From positions 186,001 to 250,000 of the forward strand of contig WNNJ02000225.1 in assembly GCA_012934845.2 (NCBI GenBank): a stretch of 64,000 nt of DNA. The letters run 5' to 3'. Under the pieces are notes generated by a model, which made no database searches, was not told where the DNA came from, and saw only the letters and a list, made by a program, of their open reading frames with translations. The stretch is from Pomphorhynchus laevis. Taxonomy: Eukaryota > Acanthocephala > Palaeacanthocephala > Echinorhynchida > Pomphorhynchidae. This document shows positions 24,101-36,100 of the stretch, piece by piece (position 1 is the stretch's first letter; each line of letters starts with the position of its first letter). The position numbers were made by a program, and so were the translations under genes.

Positions 24101-27100
24101 TGCATGTAAAATTTTAATATTTTGTATTGCAAAGAGCACAATGTCAATTAAGTTCTTTGTACAATTGTGTTCTTTGAACCCAATTGTACTGCTAAAAATT
24201 CTTAAGATAAAAATGTTCACACGTTAAAGTTTGAAAATTATCGAATTTGTTAATTTTATTAATTTTAAATTAATTAATAATTAAATTAAATTAAATTAAA
24301 AAAATAAAATCTAAATTTATAAATCAAACTTAATCTTATAATGAAATAAATAATTTCATTTTTATGCGTTTACTTCGTCGATGGAAATAAAAACATGTAC
24401 AATTAAAGACAACACTTTCCACGAAACGGATACTGATCAGGGGAATTACAAATATGAATTGCCCTAATGTTATATTTTTTATTAAATAATTTCTCTAAAT
24501 ATAATTTCTTACCCACTTCCAACCTTCTCCATCAATTCATATTTAGTTTTTGGATCTCCATTTGCTATTAGCTTTCCTAAAATGTAGATAATAATATAAA
24601 ACAAAATATTTTGAACATGTTCGTACTTATCTCACTTTGCACTTCATTCAAAGTCATCTTAGCAGTCTTCTTCACTCTTTTTGACAGCTGAGTATCCGTA
24701 ATGGTAGCAGCAATGTTGCTACTAGCATTTTTATCATCCGTTGCAGGTTCAGGAACATTAACCTTGATGATGTTGTTTAATTGTGCTTTTTGATGTTTAG
24801 CGAACTGCGGAGATGAAATTGGACTCAATATTGGCAGTGGAGTTTTAATATTTGAATGAAGAACGAAGTCTTGCTTATTGTTAGAACTATCTACCAAATT
24901 TTGAGCAAATATGTTCTTATTTAGTTGAGTTGGTAATGGTGGTAATGGGTAAAGATTTGCGATAAATGCAGAATTGTCCGTCTGTAAATAGAACATTATA
25001 TACGCCTCTGAATTGCCGAACTCATTTCAATTATCAAAAATAAATTCAATATGCAAACTAAAATCTGTGCATTGCACTCGCTTATATTTTTTTAAAAAGC
25101 TCATAAGGCAGCATATGCTAGAAATATAAAAATAGTACGAATGCATTGTAAATCATAAGACTATCATAGCCGTTTTTAAATCGTGCTAATGATAATTTTC
25201 ATTTAAGTCTGTTTTTAATATGAACAATTTGATTTTAATTAAACGCTTATTACCTTTAGTAATTATAAAATACAATCCATAAATTAAACTTTTATTCGTG
25301 CTTAATTATTGGACACGCGTTATTTGTCTGTGTAAAATTATGTATCATAATTATGTATTATGCGACTGTGTAAAGATCAACAAAATGATGATACTGTGCA
25401 AAGATCAACAAATTATGCAACTTAAAGATCAACAAAGTTTTTAAATTGTTACTTAGATTGGAAAGACAGCCAATTATGAGGTGAATAAGATAGACTCAGA
25501 TGCATTTGTTATGATTCATTTTAAATTTTCGATTATCGGAGTCTATACGATAATGAACCATCACAGCAAGTGTTTAATCATAAAAGCTTAAACATTCAAA
25601 ACGGAAAAATATGACTTGTTATGATTTTTATTTGATCATTACAACAAAAAGCTTTACTTTGTCGAAATGATCACCACTATTATCTTGTTTGTTTTCTATA
25701 TGAACACTGGGTGGACTATCGTTTACTGTTGATTAAAAATGTAAGAGTCATATTATTCTTCACATTAAATATCCGAATATTTGTCTTTTGTGTCTGCAAT
25801 GTTCGAATAATTTCGTGAATCTTAATCATGCCGTTTTCACGATTATGAATCAGCATTATCGAACAACGATAAATTAAATGAATTAATGTAAGGTTGAGAC
25901 TGCTCTATGCTTCAATCTTAAACATGCCGACGTTAATGAATTACATGGGCGCAGGCACTGAGCACTAACGTTTCAACATGCTGTAATACCTGGATGGCAT
26001 ATATAGAATCCAGCTAGTCGTTGAAAAATGGCAAACTTTCCTACGAATTTATAGACTCCTTACCGATCTTACAATTTTCGATATAGATTTTCAGAGCAGG
26101 TCATTTAATTTGTGAAATGTAAAGATGTTATACTGCTATGTGATTTAATCCTAAATATGTCTGCAAATTAGTGTATGAATATCGTCATGAACCAATTACC
26201 ACACGATCTAACCACCAACATCAAATTGCGCCACAATAATACTCAGTGGATCATCAGGTCGCAGGCATAAACGTTTCAACATACTGTAATATTTAGATGG
26301 TATATATAGAATCTACCTAGTCGTTGAAAAAGTGCAAGAAACTTTTATGTGAATTCATAGACTTCTTACCGGTCTGACACTTTTTGATATAGATTTCCAG
26401 AGCAGGTCAGTAAATTCACAGATCATTTAATCTGTGAAATGTAAGGATGTTATACTTCTATGTCCTTTAATCCTAAACATGTGTGTGCAAACTAACGTAC
26501 AAATATCGTCATAAACCAGTGGCAACACGATCTAAACACCATCATCATCCTGCGTTAACGTGAGTGCTCAGTTGATCTTCTAGGCACAGGCACTAATCAC
26601 TATGTTTCAATATGTTGTAATATACGAATAATCTATAAGGAATACAGCTAGTCGATGAAAAATTGCATGAAAATTTCCTGCGAATTTGTAGACTTTTTAC
26701 CGGTCTGACACTTTTCGGTTTATATTTCCAGAAAAGGTCATTTATCTGTGAAATGTAAGGATGTCTATGCTTTAATCTTAAACATTTGTCTGCAAACTAG
26801 TGTACGATTTTTGTCAAGAATCACTTACCACACGATCTAACTATTAACATAATCTTGAACCGACGTTAGTACTTATTAATCTTGGCTTATGTCAAATTTA
26901 TCGACATAAGCCAAGATATTTGTATATTTGTATATTTGTATCGATATTTGTGCAAGTGTTTTATTACTACTTGCGCAATGTTTTTAAAAACAATAAAAAT
27001 CACACTAAACAAATTACCTGGAAGAAACGAACCATCACGTACTGCAAACGATTTTGATTTTATCAAGAAATAAAGTTTATTTAAAAATTATAGTAATTAA

Positions 27101-30100
27101 ATCTATATAAATATTAAAAGACAGTGGCAAACTTACGACATAAAAGTCCTTATTATGATTCCCATGCTTTTCTGCCAAATTGTCAGTAGACGGAGATTTC
27201 TTTGTAAGCTGAAGTTTATACTTCAATATAACGGTTCTTGTTGTATATATCATGCTTTCTTTTATTTTTTTAAATGAAGCAATATTTTAAAAGATTTAAA
27301 ACATTATTTGTTGCTGAATGCAAATTTGACATGTGTTAAATAAGAACATTAAATGTTTGTTGCACCATTATAATGATGATAAAAGCGTTATTTTTAAACA
27401 CCTTTAAAAAACATGTGGGTATTTTTCCAACTGCTTCAAGTGTTACTTTTAACATCGAGTGAAAACCTTAAGACCGAATCACGATAGGTGTGTTTTATTT
27501 AATTTACCAACTCTTTCCTGAAATTCAATATGCATAAAAATATTCCTCAAATTTCGCTTTGAAGCAGCCTGTAATAAATTGCTTAATGAAGTACTTAATG
27601 AAATTCTCGTTAAGTATTTTAAAGGGTAGCACATTTGTTTGAAAAAAGCACTTCCAGAAATATTGATTTTTCGATATATTTTGTAATACGTCAATATCAA
27701 TTTGAGACTTTGAAAACACTTATTCCAATGCTTGAATACTAATTGTATACAAACTTTATATGGTTTTTTGTATCTTTATTAAAACCTAATTGTGTAAATT
27801 GAGGTTATTGAATTTAAACGCAATAAAGCTAATTTTTTTCGATGGGTACCACCTACTCCATAAAGCGTAACAGTTTATTTATGAATTTATTAGTTTCTAG
27901 TTAGCATCATATCGCTTATATAATATTTAAATTGCTAATGTGAAAATATGCTTCGATAATGTTTATATGGAATATTGCGATTTAAAAGTAATTTTCTCAA
28001 TATGTGAAAAAACCGTTTGAATTGTTTAAGGCCTGATTTTATATTGAGCATGACTCAATGCAGGCCATACGATATATAATTGTCGTATTTCGTAAACACG
28101 CAATCCGTAAAATACGTTAAAAATAATTTACAGAGTAAAGTAAACTGTCGTTTTAGGATTCTAGAAACTGCTACTGTCGATCCTTATAGTCTCATGTGAT
28201 CCCGACAACTATGAGATTATAAACCAAGTTAGGTAAAGCACTAACTCTATTTTGAACCCTATTTATTTGATAACATTATTCGATAACATGAGAGTGATTC
28301 AATAACATTATTCATTCATTTTTATCAATTGAATTTTACCTACTTTCTAAGTTATAGCAATAAACAATTATTTACAATGTGTTAGGTTACTGCATGTATA
28401 AAAGAGGTTCTAAAAACGTTACACTTTAAAATAATTGCCAATGCTATAACTCTAAAATGTTTAGTTATATTGCGTTTAGTTCTACACTTTGAAGCGTATA
28501 TCTATTTTTCTTTATGGTATTTCACTGAATTGTTCATGATTTTAATATTTTATTAAAACTTGTATTTTTAGTAGAAATAAATTGCGCTTATAATTTAAAA
28601 TTTGCTTGAACTTGAATTCTAATCGATAAATTATTTGTATGTGACTAAATTTTTTAATTAAATAATATATATTAAATACATTATATTTATGAATAAATAT
28701 AATAATATATATTATAATATATTATGGTACTATGAATTATATTATTATATTATATATTATGTTATAAAATAATATTATGTTAGATAATATAATGAAAATT
28801 CTTTGCATGAGAAAACATGATTTTTTAAAATCATATAATTGAATTAATATTAAAACGTTCAAATTGTACGTTTCGTTTTTGATTATGCTATAAGCAGCTA
28901 GCGAAATGTAAAAATAAACTAAAATTTATTGATCCTGCACCAAATTTTTAAATTTAGTAAAAGTATCAAAACATTTAGTTTTAATCACTGATAATCTTAC
29001 GAATTTTATTGGTATGAAGTTATCCAAATGATTGGAGAGGTTTTAGATCAAGCGATCAAAATGAATCAAAAATGAAACAAAACGTACAATTTGTTTTAAA
29101 TATAATTTTTTATTTTCTAATCACATATAATAATATATAATATAAATGTATATTATAAAATATCATGCATAAATAATTTTAGAATATTATAAATGACATT
29201 TATACAAATAGTGATTATATTCAAATATAATATATACAGAGTATTTCATTATTATAGACCCCTTTTTGCATTATTATAGACCCCTATTTGCATTATTATA
29301 GACCCCTATTTGCATTATTATAGACCCCTATTTGCATTATTATAGAACCCTTTTTGCATTATTATGGACCCCTTTTTGCATTATTATAGACCCCTATTTG
29401 CATTATTATAGACTCTTCCTTCAGGTTGCTTTGGTTCATGTTATTTTTTACGAATAACCATAATATAATTTTAAAACTAAAAATATAAAAAGGTATTTAA
29501 TTTAAATAAAATCAGCATGTACAATTGCTTGTAAAACCCATCTTCTCATATGTTCAAAGTATCCAGTCATTATGAAGTTATCATTTGTAACTATGTCATT
29601 AATTACACCAATAAGCATTTGAGGATTGGTAGATGCGGGTCGTTGTTTGACTCTTGCTTTTAGACATGCAAAGAATTCCTTAATAGGATTGAGCTGAGGA
29701 GAGTACGGAGGTAAGAACATAAGTATGTAGTTTTTCCTGTTAAACGCTTCGCGAACCTCGGCTGTCTTGTGTATGGATGCGTTGTCCATTATTACATATT
29801 TCCTGTTGTTGCTTTCTAACGGTGGAAACTTTGAAGAAATGAATTCTATAATATCAATAGATTTAAAACTTCCGATTTTGGTTTTATGTGCGAAAACACC
29901 AGAAGTTGTTATAGCACACAGCAGTGAAACATTTACACCTTTCGAATTTGGGACATTAATAAAACACTTTGTATTTTTTGGCGAATACCCCATTTTCTGA
30001 TGCAAATGTAGATTAAACCCAGATTCGTCAAGAAAAATCAATCTGTCATCGGCAATCGTATTGATAGTTGTTCCATATTGGGCCCTTGTTGTTTTGTTGA

Positions 30101-33100
30101 TGTTACTGTTTCTATTTATCGGAACCAAGGTCAGCGTCTTCCTTGTGTAATTCATTTTCTTTATGATTCTTGAGAAGGTTGAAATGGAATAGGAACCTAA
30201 AGCATTGTATGAAGAAAAAGTAGATGCCATTGTTTTTAAACTTGCGCATGGGTTAGAAGCTATCTCTGTAGATAAAATGCTTTTCTCAAACGACAAATTT
30301 TTCAAGTTCACTGTTTTTTTTCTCCAGCAGTTTTAAAATTTGTTAAATCAACAAAATCCCCATTGAGATATTTCTTATATAACCTTTTTACTGTACTTTT
30401 TAATAGGTTTAATATAGAAGACATGTTTTTAAGGGTTAAGTCCTTTCCCTGCTGATAGAGAAAACATTCTATAATGTTTCTGGTAATCACTTGTCTCTTT
30501 TTACGTGTTTCTTCTTCATGTTCTCTGCTGGTTTCTGAATTTTGAGTATTCATTCTTGGGTAAAATTTTTATTTAAATATAAACCAAAGCAACCTGAAGG
30601 AGGGGTCTATAATAATGCAAATAGGGGTCTATAATAAGCAAATAGGGGTCTATAATAATGCAAAAAGGGGTCTATAATAATGCAAATAAGGGTATATAAT
30701 AATGCAAAAAATTGGGGTCTATAATAATGCAAAAAGGGGTCTATAATAATGCAAATAGGGGTCCATAATAATGCAAAAAGGGTTCTATAATAATGCAAAT
30801 AGGGGTCTATAATAATGCAAATAGGGGTCTATAATAATGCAAATAGGGGTCTATAATAATGCAAAAAGGGGTCTATAATAATGCAAAAAGGGGTCTATAA
30901 TAATGCAAAAAGGGGTCTATAATAATGAAATACTCTGTAATATAAATGTATATTATAAAATATTATGCCTAAATAATTTTAGAATATTATAAATGACATT
31001 TATACAAATGGTGATTATATTCAAATATAAATAATATATATTGAATAAATAATAAATAATTCAAATTGTAAAATATTATAAAATATTAAAAAATATTATA
31101 ATATTAAATTTTTATCAAAATAAAGCTATAAGTTATATCTTAACAGTTGCTGATACTAACTTGATAGCAAAACCCTTTTTTATCAAAATTAGTCAATTAC
31201 TATTATATAATTAATTCTCATTAATTTCTATTATTTAAGTAATAGTATTCCAAAATACGTTGTTTTAATCTGGAATTAATGTCCAGGTTTAGGTTAAAAT
31301 AAATGACATAAATATTAGATTTGATAAAGTCATTAAATGACACTCTTCCTCATATTATAAAAACTTAGTTTCATCACTTCTTTATAAAAAATATTATTTT
31401 CTTTATAAAGAATATAAAAGTCTTATGATAAAACTTATAATTTGCCTCGAAATATCTCGTATTTCGAGATATTCAATTAACAAACGTAAAACGTTTTATT
31501 TACTTACCAAATTTCCGAGCTTTTTTCCTGCATTACGGAGTTCATTTATCTTCGCTTTTGATGACTTAACACAAACATCATGAATTTTACAAAATTATAA
31601 TTTCACTGTGGCAATTGATACAATTTTATTGTCAGTCATTAATTAATCTTTTTATGTTCATGACTGACAATAAATATGTTCATTATGTTCAATAATGAAA
31701 ATGTGTTCATTCTACCTGCAACTATAGAATTTTTTCTTTATTATAAATTATAAAAATATATTTTTTTTTGTAAATTTCCGTTATAAATTAATGTAAATAA
31801 TTAAATATTAGATTCCAAATATTTGAAAATGTTTAAATTTCGTGTTATTCAATCAAATAAAGATTTATTCTGAATAAGTTCTAAAGATAAACTCGTTGTG
31901 TACTTAATTTGTGAATTAACTTTATCGCTAAGTGATTCATAAAACTTTCAGGATAAAAAATATTTTTAAGGAAACAAATTCAAATGAAATTAATGAAATC
32001 ATTGAGGAAAAAACGAGATTAATTTATTAAAATCTTTACTATAAGACTTAATTTAAGATTAAATAATATTTAAAAATTTATCTTTATACAACAAAGTATA
32101 TATTCAAGATGTTTTACTATCATTAACGTTGCTTTTGATTTGAACATTAACGGACACATTATGAATTGGCAGCACCCCCCCCAATACAAAATAAATTAGC
32201 ATTTTAATTATTTATCTGTATACAAAATATTCAAGTAATTTTAGTGTGTAGATTGTTATGGACGCGTTTCCTCACACTTAAACCCTGCATCAAAAATGTA
32301 CTACAATGCACACAAGTCCAAACTAAAATAATTTTGTTATTAAATTAAGATTTATTCGTTATAAACGAATAACTGTTAATTATTTCAAAATTTAGAATTT
32401 GCATGTGACCACAAAAATTGCATGTTTAATATTCCAATCCTGTAGCTAAAAGTCGAGTTAAGTCTGTAGATAAGATACCAAGAAGAAATTATATTATTTA
32501 GAAATTATACCATTTTTTGTCTTTGTATCAGTAAAATTAAGTCTGACGATAATGGAAACCTACATGATGAATACGTGAGGACGTGGCATGTGGCGGTTTT
32601 CGATTAGACTTCCAAGAATTACCTTCCAATTTATTCAATTTATTTTCTGAATTTGTAGCAAAGAGTTGTAAACTTTCATTAGAGTGAAAATTCTAAAATA
32701 GGAGTTAATTTGCATTTCTTATTTGTAAATAATAAAAGAAAGCTAAAGTAGACAATAAACTGCAAAATACAAAAAACTGTCTGTAAATTTTGATTAATAA
32801 AAATTTCCAATTACTTACTTATTCAATTACGACAACTTTTCATTAGTTTATTTTTTTAATTTCATTTATAGATTATAATTTATGTATAATTTATAAATAA
32901 TTTATTTAACTCATTTAAATGATTATCATTTATTCATAATTTTAGATCATAATCCTCTGGCCATATAAATTTATATTTATTGATTACATTCATATTTATT
33001 GTATTTTGATACAAACTGAATTGAATCGAAAATTTCTAAATATGGGAGCTAAAGCAGCTCCTATATTTTGTTGAATGTAAGTTGACTAAAATATCGCCAA

Positions 33101-36100
33101 ACAGCATCAATTTTGTATATTAAATATACAATATTTATCATAACAACGCTGAAAGCGATTTTAACAAACGACATATTTTACATCAACACAAAGAAAGTAT
33201 GAAAAAGCTATTCCTTTTATTGATATTTTGTTGACTGAAACACAGATTGCAAGAGTTATCTTCCACAAAATCGAGAAAACTTTCAATCCTCTATTTGTGC
33301 AACTTATACTAATTTAAATTCTCTATTTATATTAATCTGTATTTAATGTAATCTCTAATACGAATTATATGTAACCTAATACAAATCGAATACGAACATA
33401 AAGTAGATGATATGTATTGCTTCTGATTGTTGATCATTCATTATCAGATGATGATGGATATTATAGCGAAATATAAAAATGAATTCGTTTTAACTTCAAA
33501 AATCCATTGTTAATCTTAAGCTTTTGGTAATCGTCTGTTACCATCATCCGATGATGGTAACAGACGATTACCGGAAGCTTAATAAATATGAACTTTATGT
33601 TTTTTTTGTACGGCAAAATGGCTTTCTACACGAATTTTTAAACTATTAGCCAATCTGCAATCAATTGGTAATCTGCTAAAATTCATTAAATTTAATCTAA
33701 CATTTAATTATAATTTAGCATTTGATTACATTAAGATTAAATGTATTTAAAATGTATTTATATTGATATATTATGTATATTGATTAATATTGATATTTTA
33801 ATTGTATTTATTTTACTCAACAATGTTCACTACGTTTACAAAAAATGTAAACCTTAAGCACTGAGATAAAACGTTTTATTTTTGCAATTTAATAAAATTT
33901 AATTAAATTTTTGGAAGTTATAAATTTTATTTTTTCTAAAATAAAAGCGAAAAATGTGTTCCTAAATTATAATTATATAACGTACATTTATGACTGTGCC
34001 AGAATGAGTATTGCATAAATAAAATTCGAAACTAATTTAGATAGATCTACCATTATGTGAACATTTATATTAATCTCTGAAAGAAACATCGTTGTTATCT
34101 ATTCAACGAAATGCATTGTAACTTCAACGATTCAATATTTGCTTAACAGTGAAATAATTCGATCCGTATAGTAATTTTACTATTTGATACGTCATAATTT
34201 TGGATTTTGTAAATTATAGTTGATTAAGCGTGCAAAAAAGGAATAAAATTTCTTTATTCCATATGTCTATATATATTTGTATATATGTTTATATATACAT
34301 AAACTAATGTATATAAAAACATATATACAAACATATATAAACATATGGAATAAAGAAATTTTATTCCTTTTTTACCCGCTTAATCAACTATAATTTACAA
34401 AATCCAAAATTATGACGTATCAAATAGTAATATTTTAAATAAAATATTAACTATACGCTTTATTACATTAAAACATCAATATGTTTAATTCATTTATGGA
34501 TTAAAAAAAGATAATGAAATTTTAAAAATAAAATTTTTCTAAATAAAATATTATGCGTTTCATCACAATAAAACATCGAATTGAATAGTCATATGTATGA
34601 ACAAAAAAATTATTTAAATTTAATAATACAAATTCGTAATAAATTAAAATATTAATTATACATTTTATTACATTAAAACATCAAATTCAATTTAAGAAGT
34701 ATTTACTATATATAATATACATAAATTAGGTAGATAAAGCGCTCATTATAAACAAGAATTAAGGAATTAATTCAATAATTAATCAAGAATAAATTTTAAT
34801 ACAGCATATTTTATTAAAAATTACTATTTTGTATTAAATATGTAACGTTTTACATGAATCAATCGATAAAGTTTAGTAGATCTTTGATCATTTAATAGTT
34901 AATTTTTACTGATTTTAAATCAAATATCTAATTTTATATATTTTATACACGGAAGAATCGACATTTATTTTATTAAAATTTGTTAAATTTTAACACATCT
35001 GTGATCATTTAATAATTGAAATTTTTTTATAAAATGTATTTATAATTATTTATTCGAATATTTCTTACCTTCTTTTGAACAACCGACGGTCTCTCTACAA
35101 TAAAACAAGAAAATAAATTAGTTTTGAGTTGTATTTAGAAAATATACCTGAGTAATAATTGTTTGTGTAGTTGTTGCTTGAGTTAGTGTATTCAAATTCA
35201 CTATTTAATTAAAAACGATTTTTCAAAACTATGAACATTCAGTATACTGTACCTATCGCTGGAATCAACGTTGTTAGATTTACCAATGCTGGAACTGTCG
35301 TTAAACATCATTACTTTAGTGTCTTCTAAATATTTAAAAATATTTGAAGAATAAAACTCGTTTGGGCTACTGTTACCTAAGCTACCTTTTAAAGTTTTGG
35401 TCAGAAATTTGCATATTCCCATAACCGTGTTAACCTCATTCTCGGCACCCAAGGATCTAATGCAAAACAAGCAAATATTAATTTTGTCATAAATATGATA
35501 ATCCTTATTTTTACAAGATGAGCGAACATTGAAAATGATTGTAAATATATTTTCATATTTCTAAATTATTATCTCTAATAGCCAATATCACAATTCAAAC
35601 ACTGACACGATACAAATATTTAAGGCTTTATTAATTTAATTTATTATCTTAATTTAATGTATAAAATTATAATTTAAATTTATTTTTGTATATTTTATTT
35701 ATTAAGCAAATTTATTATATTTTTTAGTTTTAATTAATCGCTATCAGTAGTTAATTTGTACTATTTATATTTTATTTGTATTAAATATATATTGTTATAT
35801 TAAAATTAATTTTAAAACGACATTACTTTTTATTAAAGATTACCATTTTGTATTAAATATGTAAATTTTAAATGCATAAATTAATCTGTATTAATTTAAT
35901 TAAATGTGATAAATTTTAATAGATCTTGGATCGTTTAATAGTCAATTTGTTCTAATTTTGTATCAAATCAAATCAGCTAACTGAGTCTACGTATTTAATA
36001 TAATTAAAAAATTAAAAAATAATAACAATAATAATGCTAAAACATAATTTAATAATTAAATAATAAATAATTATAAGATTTTATACAATTTATATTTATA

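Larger units (their letters stand above)
21741..24512. other. PAK intron with palindromic elements
   Basis: A 2.8-kb intron without coding signal; three inverted repeats are listed separately. 22440-22600 has AT-rich repeats around AACAATTA. The ORFs at 23172-23665 and 23940-24227 are by-products of the palindromes. Confidence 0.7.
24982..27136. other. PAK intron carrying a tandem repeat
   Basis: No coding sequence recognised. The first 900 bp are unique AT-rich DNA; 25885-26885 is the tandem repeat listed separately. Confidence 0.6.
29237..30937 (-). mobile_element. Complete Tc1/mariner-type transposon with minisatellite inverted ends
   Basis: A 1701-bp element flanked by TA on both sides, the target duplication of this superfamily. 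The tips are CAGAGTATTTCATTATTATA on the left and the exact complement on the right. Each inverted end consists mainly of a 22-bp tandem unit (CATTATTATAGACCCCTWTTTG, W = A or T), about 8 units on the left (29247-29417) and about 15 on the right (30600-30927). The ends share the inner stretch CCTTCAGGTTGCTTTGG (29418-29434; complement 30583-30599). The transposase gene is on the minus strand between them. Confidence 0.88.

Noticed and set aside
30607-30798. ORF with [10 protein letters not shown] repeats
   Set aside because: Translation of the 22-bp minisatellite in the transposon end.
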